Of a stretch of DNA of 64,000 nt, positions 42,548 to 51,057 are shown piece by piece. Origin of the DNA: Roseomonas nitratireducens (lineage in GTDB: Bacteria; Pseudomonadota; Alphaproteobacteria; Acetobacterales; Acetobacteraceae); NCBI RefSeq assembly GCF_017813355.1, contig NZ_JAGIYZ010000002.1:1-64000 (forward strand). Reading direction: 5' to 3'. The notes under the pieces are model-generated. The model saw only the letters and a program-made list of their open reading frames with translations, ran no database searches and was not told where the DNA came from. The translations under genes were made by a program, and so were the position numbers. Positions within the stretch are counted from its first letter, which is position 1. Each line of letters opens with the position of its first letter.

Positions 42548-44776
42548 ATGACCGGCACGACCGAAAGCGACCTCGCCCGCGCCGACCAGTATCGCGACCA
42601 GCGCCTGTGGGATGCGGCCATCACGGCCTATCGCGCGCATCTCGCGGCACGGCCGCAGGACTGGCGTGCGCGCATCCAGCTCGGCCACTGCCTCAAGGAG
42701 GCCGGGGACCCCTCGGCCGCCCTGGTGGCCTATCGGGACGCCGCGGCGGTCGCGCCGCACAGCTCCGACGTCCATCTGCAGATCGGCCATGCGCTGAAGC
42801 TGGCGGGCGAGGGCGCGCAGGCCTGGCGCGCCTACATGCGCGCGCTGGAGCTCGAGCCCGACAACCAGGAGGCGGCGCGGGAGGCAGGCGCCCTCGCGCG
42901 CCACGCGGCGCCGGTCGCGGCCTCGGCACGCGCGCCGGGGCAGCCGTTGCAGGTCGTCTTCGACAGTTCCGACCTCGTCGCCTACGTGAGTGCGGACCGC
43001 ACGCCGACCGGCATCCAGCGCGTGCAACTCAGCGTCACCGCCCGCGCGCTGCTGGACCCGATCGAGGGCGTCGCGCCCGCCGTCGTCGCCTTCGACGAAG
43101 CCAGCGGCGCCTGGCGCGAGATCGGGCGCGACCTGTTCCTGCGGCTGTGGCGGCTGTCCCGCACCGGGGGCGAGGCGACCGCGCCGGCCTGGCGCGCGGT
43201 GGTCGAGGAGGTGCGCGACGCGCTGCGCGAAGGGCCGGACTTCACCTTCGCGCCCGGTGCGAGCCTCGTGAACCTCGGCACCTCCTGGTGGATCAAGGAC
43301 TACTTCCTGCGCGTGCGGCACCTGGTTCGCCATGTCGGCGTGCGCTACGTGCCGCTGATCTATGACTGCATCCCGCTGGTCACGCCCGAGCATTGCCAGC
43401 GCGCGCTGGTCCAGGAATTCGCGCAGTGGTTCTCCGGCATGGTCGCGCTGGCCGACCATGCCTTCGCCATCTCCGAATGGTCGGCATCGGATGCGCGGCG
43501 CATCGCGGCGGAAATCGCGCCGGAGCGGCCGCTGCCGATCACCGTCGTGCCGCTGGATGCCGACCTGCGGCAGGACATCGGCGCGGCGGCGGCCGCGGAC
43601 TGGCCCGCGCGCCCGGACCTGCCGGACCCTGGCGAGCCCTTCATCCTCTGCGTCGGCACGATCGAAAGCCGCAAGAACCACCTGATGCTGTTCCAGGCCT
43701 GGCTTGCGCTGATCCGCCGGCACGGGGCGGCGCGGGTGCCGCGGCTGGTGTGCGTGGGCAAGGCCGGCTGGCTGGCGGAGGCGGCGACGACGCTGCTCGC
43801 CAATTCGCCCGACCTGCAGGAACGCGTCTCGATCGCGCATGGCGTGCCCGACGTGGCGCTCGCCGCGCTCTACGCCAAGGCGATGTTCACCGTCACCAAC
43901 AGCTTCTACGAGGGCTGGGGTCTGCCGGTGACGGAAAGCCTCTCCTTCGGCCGCATCCCGCTTGTCGCGCGCAACACCTCCCTGACCGAGGCGGGCGGAG
44001 AGGCGGCGGTCTATTTCGAGCCGCAGAACGTGCCGGACCTCGTCTCGGCGCTGGAAGGCCTGATCTTCGACGCGTCGGCGCGCGAGGCCCGCGAAAGGCT
44101 GATCGCCGAAACGGTCCGTCTGCGCAGCTGGGGCGACATCGCCGACCAGGTGATGCGGGACGTCGCGGCTCGGGCGAGGGCAGGGGCCGCGCAGACGATG
44201 CCTTTCCCGGTCCAGCCCGGCCGGACCTACCCGCTCGGCCTTGCCGGGGGTGGCAAGGCCAGCCGTGCGAAGGCCATGGCGGACCAGCTGCGGGACGGGC
44301 TGGCCTGGCATCCGCTCGAGCCCTGGGGGTGCTGGACGCGTCCCGGCGTCGCGCGGCTGCGCCTGCCGCTGCCCGCGGGCAGCGAGGGTCCGCTGCGCCT
44401 GTATATCGGCTGCGTCGCGCCTGGCCCCGACGCGACCGTGCGGCTCCGCGCCCATGCGGAGGGGGAGGCGCCGCCGCGCTTCGCAACCCTTGCCGCCAGC
44501 GGGGCGAAGCCCGCCGCCTGCGTCCTGGAACTGGACGGCGCGGGCGCCGACATCCTTGTCGAGATCGACAGCGGAGAGGGCATCTTCCTTCCCGATCGTC
44601 CGCTCGAAACCGTCGTGGCGGCCGAGGGCGACGAGCCGCCGGAGGACCCGCCGCCGCCGCCCGGCCGCATGGTCGGCCTCGGTGTCACCGGCGTCATGGT
44701 CTGCCGGCCGGACGACGCTGCCGCGCGGCTCGATTTCCTCGAAAGCCAGGCTTTCCGCATCCTCCGCCCGGAATGA
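42548..44776 (+). CDS. glycosyltransferase, GT4 family, with N-terminal TPR and C-terminal beta domain
   Basis: This 742-residue protein has three parts. About residues 1-120 are three TPR-like helical repeats (LWDAAITAYRAHLAARPQDW and similar). A GT4 module at ~130-560 begins VVFDSSDLVAYVSADRTPTG and contains CVGTIESRKNHLMLFQAW plus the E-x7-E segment EGWGLPVTESLSFG. The last ~150 residues are a Gly/Pro-rich, probably beta-sandwich domain of unknown role. TPR fusion suggests docking to a partner or to the growing glycan machine. It lies 10 bp after the first GT4 gene and is probably cotranscribed. The longer in-frame opening from 42344 overlaps that gene and is not used. Confidence 0.85.
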   Translation: MTGTTESDLARADQYRDQRLWDAAITAYRAHLAARPQDWRARIQLGHCLKEAGDPSAALVAYRDAAAVAPHSSDVHLQIGHALKLAGEGAQAWRAYMRALELEPDNQEAAREAGALARHAAPVAASARAPGQPLQVVFDSSDLVAYVSADRTPTGIQRVQLSVTARALLDPIEGVAPAVVAFDEASGAWREIGRDLFLRLWRLSRTGGEATAPAWRAVVEEVRDALREGPDFTFAPGASLVNLGTSWWIKDYFLRVRHLVRHVGVRYVPLIYDCIPLVTPEHCQRALVQEFAQWFSGMVALADHAFAISEWSASDARRIAAEIAPERPLPITVVPLDADLRQDIGAAAAADWPARPDLPDPGEPFILCVGTIESRKNHLMLFQAWLALIRRHGAARVPRLVCVGKAGWLAEAATTLLANSPDLQERVSIAHGVPDVALAALYAKAMFTVTNSFYEGWGLPVTESLSFGRIPLVARNTSLTEAGGEAAVYFEPQNVPDLVSALEGLIFDASAREARERLIAETVRLRSWGDIADQVMRDVAARARAGAAQTMPFPVQPGRTYPLGLAGGGKASRAKAMADQLRDGLAWHPLEPWGCWTRPGVARLRLPLPAGSEGPLRLYIGCVAPGPDATVRLRAHAEGEAPPRFATLAASGAKPAACVLELDGAGADILVEIDSGEGIFLPDRPLETVVAAEGDEPPEDPPPPPGRMVGLGVTGVMVCRPDDAAARLDFLESQAFRILRPE

Positions 44777-44861
44777 CGGCGGCGGGCGCCTTGCGCACAA
44801 GCCCGGGCGGGGCCAGTAAGGCTCAAGGGGGCCAACCCCCCGGGAGCAGGGAGCGGGATCG

Positions 44862-46073
44862 ATGAGCGGGATGATGATGGGCCGGCGCGGCCTCATGCTG
44901 GCTTCGGCTGCCGGGCTTTCGGCGCCGCGTGTGGCGGGTGCCCAGGCGCCGGCCGTCAAGCTCGGCATCCTCCAGCCGGTCACTGGCGCGTTGTCGCAGG
45001 ATGGCGAATACGGGCGCCTCGGCGCCGAACTCGCGATCAACGAGATCAACGCCTCGGGCGGCCTTCGCGCGCTCGGCGGCGCGCGGATCGAGATGGTGTT
45101 CGGCGATGCGCGCTCGAACCCGGAAGGCGGCGTGGCCGAGGTCGAGAAGATGCAGGCCGAGGGCGTCGTCGCCGTGGTGGGCGGCTTCGCGAGCCCGATC
45201 TGCCTCGCGGCCTCCCAGGCGGCCTCGCGCTACGACCTGCCCTACATCGTCGATGTCGGCGTGTCGGACCAGATCGTCAGCCGCGGCCTGACCAACACCT
45301 TCCGCTTCGGCCCGGGCTTCGGCGTGGTGACGCAGACCGCGCTCGACAACCTAGTCGCGCTGAACGACGCCGCCGGCAAGCCGGCGCGCACCGTGGTGAT
45401 CGTGCATGAGGACGGGCTGTTCGGATCCGGCATGGCCCGCCTCCTGAACGCGGAGCTGCCCAAGCGCGGGTTCGAGGTGATGGAGACCATCGCCCACCCG
45501 ACGCCGGCGCGGGACATGAACAACGTCGCGCTGCGCATCCGCGCGCTGCGGCCGGACCTCGTGATCCCGTCCTCCTACTACGCCGAGTTCGTGCTGCTCT
45601 CGCGGACCATGCAGCAGCAGCGCATCCGACCCAAGGGCATCTACTGCGTGCTGAACGGCGCGGCGTCCAACTTCCGCTTCGTCCGGGAATTCCCCGACGC
45701 GGCGAACCTGGTCATGGACTGCAACCACTGGGCCGATCCGCGCAAACCCAAGACGGCCGAGCTGCGCCGCGCGGTCGAGGCGCAGAACCGCTTCTGGCTG
45801 TACAACACGCCGCTCAATTACTCGGCGGTCATGCTGGTGGCCGATGCGCTGGAACGGGCCGGGCGTGCCGACCGCGCCGCGGTTCTCCAGGCGCTGGCCG
45901 CGACCGATGGCCGCTTCGAGCGCCACATCATGCCCTATGGCGCGACACGCTTCGTGAACGGCCAGAACCAGGCCGGCCAGCCGGTGAACACGCAGGTGCA
46001 GGGCGGCGACATCAAGGTGATCTTCCCGCGCGACTTCGCCGACGCGCAGCCGGTCTTCCCCGTCACCGGCTGA
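44862..46073 (+). CDS. branched-chain-amino-acid-type ABC transporter, periplasmic receptor (LivJ/LivK family)
   Basis: A 403-residue type I periplasmic receptor with a leader containing twin arginines (MMGRRGLMLASAAGL, cleavage near VAGAQ). The mature protein begins VKLGILQPVTGALSQDGEYG and has the family's NEINASGG segment and the VAVVGGFASPICLAASQ lobe. Such receptors bind branched-chain amino acids, amides, urea or aromatic acids. It is the first gene of a run that includes both permeases, both ATPases and an ATP-dependent hydantoinase-type enzyme, so an amide or cyclic amide ligand is a reasonable guess. Start at 44862 has a GGAGCAGGGAGC site upstream. Confidence 0.9.
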   Translation: MSGMMMGRRGLMLASAAGLSAPRVAGAQAPAVKLGILQPVTGALSQDGEYGRLGAELAINEINASGGLRALGGARIEMVFGDARSNPEGGVAEVEKMQAEGVVAVVGGFASPICLAASQAASRYDLPYIVDVGVSDQIVSRGLTNTFRFGPGFGVVTQTALDNLVALNDAAGKPARTVVIVHEDGLFGSGMARLLNAELPKRGFEVMETIAHPTPARDMNNVALRIRALRPDLVIPSSYYAEFVLLSRTMQQQRIRPKGIYCVLNGAASNFRFVREFPDAANLVMDCNHWADPRKPKTAELRRAVEAQNRFWLYNTPLNYSAVMLVADALERAGRADRAAVLQALAATDGRFERHIMPYGATRFVNGQNQAGQPVNTQVQGGDIKVIFPRDFADAQPVFPVTG

Positions 46074-46076
46074 TCC

Positions 46077-46952
46077 GTGGGCTTCCCGCCTGAGATCATC
46101 CTGGAGGCCGTGCTGAACGGCCTCCTGACCGGGGCCGTCTACGGGCTGGTCGCGCTCGGCCTCACGCTCGTCTACGGCGTGCTGCACATCATCAACTTCG
46201 CCCATGGCGCGCTGCTGACGGCGGCGATGTACGCCGCCTATGTCGCGCGCACCGCCTTCGGCATCGATCCCTATGTCGCCGCGCTGCCGCTCGCGGCACT
46301 GTTCTTCGCGCTGGGCTACGGCGTGCAGCGGCTGGTGATCGGGCCGGCGAGCCAGGGGAAGGACGAGAACATCCTGCTGGTGACGCTCGGCCTGTCGATC
46401 ATCATCGAGAACCTGATGCTCGCGATCTTCCGGTCCGACACGCGCAGCATCGACGTGCCCTATGCGATGGAGGTGGTGGAGTTCGGCCCCGCCCTGCTGT
46501 CCTGGCCGCGGCTGATCGGCTTCGGCGCGACGATCCTGGTCGGCATCGCGCTGTTCGTGCTGATGACGCGCACGGCGACGGGCAAGGCCATCCGGGCGGT
46601 CGCCAAGGAGCGGACCGGCGCCGCGCTGGTCGGTATCGACGTGGCGCATATCTACGCCGTCACCTTCGGCATCGGCACCGCGTGCCTGGCCATCGCCGCC
46701 GCACTGCTGCTGCCCTCCTTCTACGTCTCCCCGCGGGTCGGCAACGCCTTCGTGCTGGTCGCCTTCACCATCGTCGTGCTGGGCGGCATGGGCAGCGTGG
46801 TGGGGGCGCTGGTCGGCGGGCTCGTGATCGGCGTCGTGGAGAGCCTCTCGGGCCTCTATCTCGGCGACAGCCTCGGGCAGATCGGCATCTTCCTGATCTT
46901 CATCCTCGTGCTGCTGGTCCGGCCGACGGGACTGTTCGGGGCGCGGGCATGA
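46077..46952 (+). CDS. livH: branched-chain-amino-acid-type ABC transporter permease (LivH)
   Basis: A GTG start at 46077, three bases after the receptor stop, gives a 291-residue membrane protein. It has the LivH family pattern: ILEAVLNGLLTGAVYGLVAL, LTLVYGVLHIINFAHGALL and the ATPase-coupling region TATGKAIRAVAKERTGAALVG, then GGMGSVVGALVGGLVIG near the end. It forms the translocation pore with LivM downstream (4-bp overlap). Substrate is set by the receptor and not readable here. Confidence 0.92.
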   Translation: MGFPPEIILEAVLNGLLTGAVYGLVALGLTLVYGVLHIINFAHGALLTAAMYAAYVARTAFGIDPYVAALPLAALFFALGYGVQRLVIGPASQGKDENILLVTLGLSIIIENLMLAIFRSDTRSIDVPYAMEVVEFGPALLSWPRLIGFGATILVGIALFVLMTRTATGKAIRAVAKERTGAALVGIDVAHIYAVTFGIGTACLAIAAALLLPSFYVSPRVGNAFVLVAFTIVVLGGMGSVVGALVGGLVIGVVESLSGLYLGDSLGQIGIFLIFILVLLVRPTGLFGARA

Positions 46953-47896
46953 CGCCGCGAGACCTGCTGCCCATCCTGGCCTTCGCCGCCGTCGTGGCGC
47001 TGGCGCCGCTGCTCGTCACCAGCAACGTGGTGCTGAACTTCCTCGTCTTCACCATGATCATTGCCCTGGCCGCGCAGGGGTGGAACCTGCTTGGCGGCTA
47101 TGGCGGGCAGTATTCCTTCGGGCATGCCGCCTTCTTCGGCACCGGCGCCTATCTGACCGCGATCCTGCAGGTCCGCTACGGCATGAACGCCTATCCCGCC
47201 TTCGCGGCAGGGATCGGGGTCGCGGCGCTGGTCGGGCTCGCGATCGGCTTCCTCGCCTTCCGCTCGGGGCTGCGCGGATCCTACTTCGCCCTGGTCACGC
47301 TCGCCTTCGCCGAGGTGTTCCGCGTGCTGGCCAATGCGTCCGAGGTGACGGGCGGCGCGGCGGGCATCCTGATCCGCCTGCGGGCCGACCCGGCCAATTT
47401 CCAGTTCGCGGAACGCGGAACCTTCCTCTGGGTCGCGCTCGCGCTCGTCACCCTGGCGCTGGTGGCGACGCTGATGCTGGAGCGTTCGCGCCTCGGCGCG
47501 CAGTTGGTCGCGGTGCGGGAGAACGAGGCGGCGGCCCAGGCGCTCGGCGTCGACGTGCTGGCGGTGAAACTGCGCGCCATCGCGTTGTCCGCCGGCATGA
47601 CCGGGGCGGCGGGCGGGCTCTACGCGCAGTACTTCCTCTATCTCGACGCGAACATCGCCTACGGCACCTGGATCTCGGTGGAGGCGCTGCTCGCCCCGAT
47701 CGTGGGCGGCGCGGGCACCGTCTTCGGTCCCGTGCTCGGCGCGGTGATCCTGCACGGCCTGGCGGAGGCGACGAAGTCCATCGCCGGCAGCATCCCGGGG
47801 ATCGATCTCGTCGTGTTCGGCATCGTGCTGATCCTCGTCGTCCGCTACCCGCCGCGCGACCTGCCGGGGCTGCTGCGGCGCCGGAGGCGGCCATGA
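46949..47896 (+). CDS. livM: branched-chain-amino-acid-type ABC transporter permease (LivM)
   Basis: The ATG at 46949 overlaps the LivH stop and encodes 315 residues. LivM hallmarks are AQGWNLLGGYGGQYSFGHAA, GSYFALVTLAFAEVFRV and the coupling helix NEAAAQALGVDVLAVKL, ending with GIVLILVVRYPPRDLPG. It pairs with LivH. The coding region ends with four bases overlapping the ATPase gene, continuing the tightly coupled cassette. The longer in-frame opening from 46682 lies inside livH and is not used. Confidence 0.92.
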   Translation: MTPRDLLPILAFAAVVALAPLLVTSNVVLNFLVFTMIIALAAQGWNLLGGYGGQYSFGHAAFFGTGAYLTAILQVRYGMNAYPAFAAGIGVAALVGLAIGFLAFRSGLRGSYFALVTLAFAEVFRVLANASEVTGGAAGILIRLRADPANFQFAERGTFLWVALALVTLALVATLMLERSRLGAQLVAVRENEAAAQALGVDVLAVKLRAIALSAGMTGAAGGLYAQYFLYLDANIAYGTWISVEALLAPIVGGAGTVFGPVLGAVILHGLAEATKSIAGSIPGIDLVVFGIVLILVVRYPPRDLPGLLRRRRRP

Positions 47897-48660
47897 CCGG
47901 CACCGGTCCCGATCCCGCCTTCCTTGCCGTGCGGGGCGTGACCAAGCGCTTCGGCGGGCTGGTCGCGGTGAACGACGCGACGCTCGACGTGGCGGAGGGA
48001 TCGATCACCGGGCTGATCGGCCCCAACGGCGCGGGCAAGACGACGCTCTTCGCCGTGGTCGCGGGCTTCGAGAAGCCGACCGCCGGATTGGTTCTGCTGG
48101 AAGGGGAGGACATCACCGGGCGGCGCCCGCACGAGCTCGCCCGCATGGGCCTCGCGCGCACCTTCCAGATCGTGCAGCCCTTCGCCGGGCTGACGGTACG
48201 GGAGAACATCGCCGTCGGCGCCTTCCTGCGGGAGCCGAAACGCAGCGCCGCGCTGGCCGTGGCGGAGGAGGTCGCGCTTCGCGTCGGCCTCGCCGACCAG
48301 CTCGACAAGCCGGCCGCCGCGCTGACGGTCGCCGGCCGCAAGCGGCTCGAGGTCGCGCGTGCGCTCGCGACGCGCCCGAAGCTCCTGCTGCTGGATGAGG
48401 TCCTGGCCGGCCTCAATCCTTCCGAGGTGCGCGACATCGTCCCGGTCGTGCGCGCGATCCGCGACACGGGCGTGACGGTGCTGATGATCGAGCATGTGAT
48501 GCAGGCGGTGATGAACCTCTGCGATCGCGTGCATGTCCTGGCGCAGGGGCGGATCATCGCCTCCGGCACGCCGGCGGAGGTGGTGGCGGCGCCTGAGGTC
48601 GTGGAAGCCTATCTCGGCCATGGCGCGGCGGCGCGGCTGAAGGGCGGCGCCCATGCTTGA
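47893..48660 (+). CDS. livG: branched-chain-amino-acid-type ABC transporter ATPase (LivG)
   Basis: A 255-residue ATPase with Walker A GPNGAGKTT, Q-loop region ARTFQIVQPFAGLTV, Walker B LLLLDEVLAGLNPSE and switch histidine in IEHVMQ. The signature region reads LTVAGRKRLEVARAL instead of the usual LSxGxQRR, a variant I recall in other LivG proteins. The EVLAGL after Walker B is family-typical. It shares 4 bp with livM and 8 bp with livF. Confidence 0.9.
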   Translation: MTGTGPDPAFLAVRGVTKRFGGLVAVNDATLDVAEGSITGLIGPNGAGKTTLFAVVAGFEKPTAGLVLLEGEDITGRRPHELARMGLARTFQIVQPFAGLTVRENIAVGAFLREPKRSAALAVAEEVALRVGLADQLDKPAAALTVAGRKRLEVARALATRPKLLLLDEVLAGLNPSEVRDIVPVVRAIRDTGVTVLMIEHVMQAVMNLCDRVHVLAQGRIIASGTPAEVVAAPEVVEAYLGHGAAARLKGGAHA

Positions 48661-49354
48661 GATCCGGGGCCTCGAGGCCGGCTATGGGTTGACGACGGTG
48701 CTGCGCGGCGTCGATCTCTCGGTCCCCGCCGGCCGGATCGTCGCGGTGCTCGGGGCCAACGGCGCCGGCAAGACGACGCTGAACATGGCGATCAGCGGGC
48801 TGGTCAGGCCCGGCGCGGGCAGCATCACCTTCGATGGCCGGCGCATCGACGGGCTGCCGCCGCCCGCGATCGCCGAGGCCGGCCTGGTGCATGTGCCGGA
48901 GGGCCGCAAGATCTTCCCCAACCTGACGGTGCGGGAGAATCTCGACCTCGGCGCCTATCGCCGCGCGCGCGGCAACCGGGCGCGCAACATGGAGCGCGTC
49001 TTCGCGACCTTCCCGCGCCTGAAGGAACGCGCGCGGCAATTCGCCGGCACGCTTTCGGGCGGCGAACAGCAGATGCTCGCGATCGGGCGGGGGCTGATGG
49101 CGGAGCCGCGGCTGCTGATCCTCGATGAGCCCTCGCTCGGCCTCTCGCCGCTGCTGGTCGAGGAGATGTTCGCCCTGATCCGCCGCCTGCACGGGGAAGG
49201 GCTCGCCATCATGCTGGTCGAACAGAACGTCGCGCAGAGCCTCGAGGTCGCGGACGAGGCGCATGTGCTCGAGAACGGCGTCTTCGTCCTCGGCGGCGCG
49301 GCGGCGGATGTCCGTGCCGATCCCCATCTCCAGCGCGCCTATCTCGGATTGTAG
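48653..49354 (+). CDS. livF: branched-chain-amino-acid-type ABC transporter ATPase (LivF)
   Basis: A 233-residue ATPase with Walker A GANGAGKTT, the family string VPEGRKIFPNLTVRENL, canonical signature LSGGEQQMLAIGRGL, Walker B LLILDEPSLGLSPLLV and the LVEQN switch. It makes the second ATPase of the transporter together with LivG, whose gene it overlaps by 8 bp. HyuB-like coding sequence follows after 2 bp, which strongly ties the transporter to the hydrolase. Confidence 0.92.
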   Translation: MLEIRGLEAGYGLTTVLRGVDLSVPAGRIVAVLGANGAGKTTLNMAISGLVRPGAGSITFDGRRIDGLPPPAIAEAGLVHVPEGRKIFPNLTVRENLDLGAYRRARGNRARNMERVFATFPRLKERARQFAGTLSGGEQQMLAIGRGLMAEPRLLILDEPSLGLSPLLVEEMFALIRRLHGEGLAIMLVEQNVAQSLEVADEAHVLENGVFVLGGAAADVRADPHLQRAYLGL

Positions 49355-49356
49355 CC

Positions 49357-51057
49357 ATGCCGATCGACCCCGTGACGCTGGCCGTGCTGAAGGGCCGGCT
49401 GGAGCAGATCGCCGACGAGATGGACGCGACGCTCTATCGCAGCGCCTTCAACCCGATCATCGCCGAGGCGCGCGACGCCTGCCACGGCCTCTATCACGCC
49501 GAGACCGGCGATACGCTCGTCCAGGGCACCAAGGGGCTGCCGATCTTCGTCGGCGCCATGGCCTTCGCCGTGCGGGCTGTGATCGCGAAGGTCAGCGCGG
49601 AAGGCGGCCTAGTGCCGGGCGACACCTTCCTGTTCAACGATCCCTACGACGGCGGCACGCATCTGAACGACTTCCGGCTGGTGCGGCCGGTGTTCCGCGA
49701 TGGCCGGGTCTTCTGCTGGCTGGCGAGCGTCGGGCATTGGCTCGACATCGGCGGGAACGTGCCCGGCAACTACAATCCGCGCGCGACGGAAAGCCACCAG
49801 GAAGGCGTGCGCTTTCCACCGGTGAAGCTGGTCCGCGCCGGAGTCATGCAGCAGGATATCCTCGATATCCTCGCCGCGAACTCGCGCGTGCCGCAATCCA
49901 ACTGGGGCGACCTGAACGGGCAGCTGAACGCGCTCGACCTCGGGGAACGGCGGCTTGGCGACCTGCTGGCGGAATGCGGCGACGCGGCACTTGCCGAGGC
50001 CTTCGGCCTGCTCATGGATCGCGCCGAGGCGCTGATGGGGGCCGAGATCGCCGCCCTGCCGGACGGCACCTACAGCTTCGAGGACTTCCTCGACAATGAC
50101 GGCGTGGTCGATGCGCCGCTGCGCATCGCGCTCGACATGCGCATCGATGGCGGGCGGCTCGTGCTGGATTTCTCGCGCTCCTCCCCGCCCTGCGCGGGCC
50201 CGATCAACATCTCGGTCGCGACCACCGTCGCCGCCTGCTACGTCGCGCTGAAGCATGCCTTCCCCGATGTGCCCGCCAATGCCGGCGTGCTGCGGCCGGT
50301 CGAGGTCATCGCGCCGCCCTCGACGCTGCTGGGAGCGACGGCGCCGCGGCCGGTCGCGGGCTACACCGAGACGATCCTGCGGCTGATCGGCGTGATCTTC
50401 GGGGCGCTCGGCCAGGCGCGGCCGGATCGTGCGACCGCGGCGCCCTTCGGGACGATCAACGCGTTGTCGCTGTCCGGCCAGCGGGCGGATGGGACGCGCT
50501 GGGTGATGTTCTCCTTCTTCGGCGGCGGGCTCGGGGGCAATCCGGAGAGCGACGGTCTGCACCACGCGAACAACCCGATCTCGACGGCGACCGTCCCGCC
50601 GGTCGAGATCCTGGAAGCCGCCAACCCCGTGATGTTCACGCAATGGGCGCTGCGGCCGGACAGCGGCGGGCCCGGGCTGCATCGCGGTGGCGTCGGCGCG
50701 GTCTACGAGATCGAGGCGCTTGCCCCTGGCCGGACCGAGATCGCGCTGCTCGGCGAACGGGGCCGCTTCGCGCCCTTCGGCGTGACGGGCGGCGGCACCG
50801 GCGCGACCAACGCCTTCTGGTGGGAGGCGGCCGAGGGCCGCGCGACGCCGCCGATGGCGAGCAAGGTCGTCGGCGTCGCGATCGGGCAGGGGCAGCGCCT
50901 GCGTCTTGAAAGCCCGGGCGGCGGTGGCTGGGGCGACCCGCTGCAACGGCCGGTCGAGGCCGTCGCACGCGACATCCGCCTTGGTCATGTCGGCGTCGAT
51001 TCTGCCATTCGCGACTATGGCGTCGCCGTCGCGCCGGATGGGAGCGTGTCCCGGTGA
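49357..51057 (+). CDS. hydantoinase B / oxoprolinase-type subunit
   Basis: The 566-residue protein is the HyuB/acetophenone-carboxylase-B family subunit. It has DEMDATLYRSAFNPIIAEARD near the N-terminus, the hallmark GDTFLFNDPYDGGTHLNDF and the C-terminal GGGWGDPLQRP. With HyuA it forms an ATP-dependent amidohydrolase or carboxylase: N-methylhydantoinase, 5-oxoprolinase and acetophenone or acetone carboxylases share this fold, so the reaction cannot be assigned by sequence alone. Placement right behind a LivJHMGF importer (2-bp gap) and a 4-bp GTGA overlap with HyuA support a hydantoin or lactam amide. It starts at ATG 49357. Confidence 0.88.
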   Translation: MPIDPVTLAVLKGRLEQIADEMDATLYRSAFNPIIAEARDACHGLYHAETGDTLVQGTKGLPIFVGAMAFAVRAVIAKVSAEGGLVPGDTFLFNDPYDGGTHLNDFRLVRPVFRDGRVFCWLASVGHWLDIGGNVPGNYNPRATESHQEGVRFPPVKLVRAGVMQQDILDILAANSRVPQSNWGDLNGQLNALDLGERRLGDLLAECGDAALAEAFGLLMDRAEALMGAEIAALPDGTYSFEDFLDNDGVVDAPLRIALDMRIDGGRLVLDFSRSSPPCAGPINISVATTVAACYVALKHAFPDVPANAGVLRPVEVIAPPSTLLGATAPRPVAGYTETILRLIGVIFGALGQARPDRATAAPFGTINALSLSGQRADGTRWVMFSFFGGGLGGNPESDGLHHANNPISTATVPPVEILEAANPVMFTQWALRPDSGGPGLHRGGVGAVYEIEALAPGRTEIALLGERGRFAPFGVTGGGTGATNAFWWEAAEGRATPPMASKVVGVAIGQGQRLRLESPGGGGWGDPLQRPVEAVARDIRLGHVGVDSAIRDYGVAVAPDGSVSR

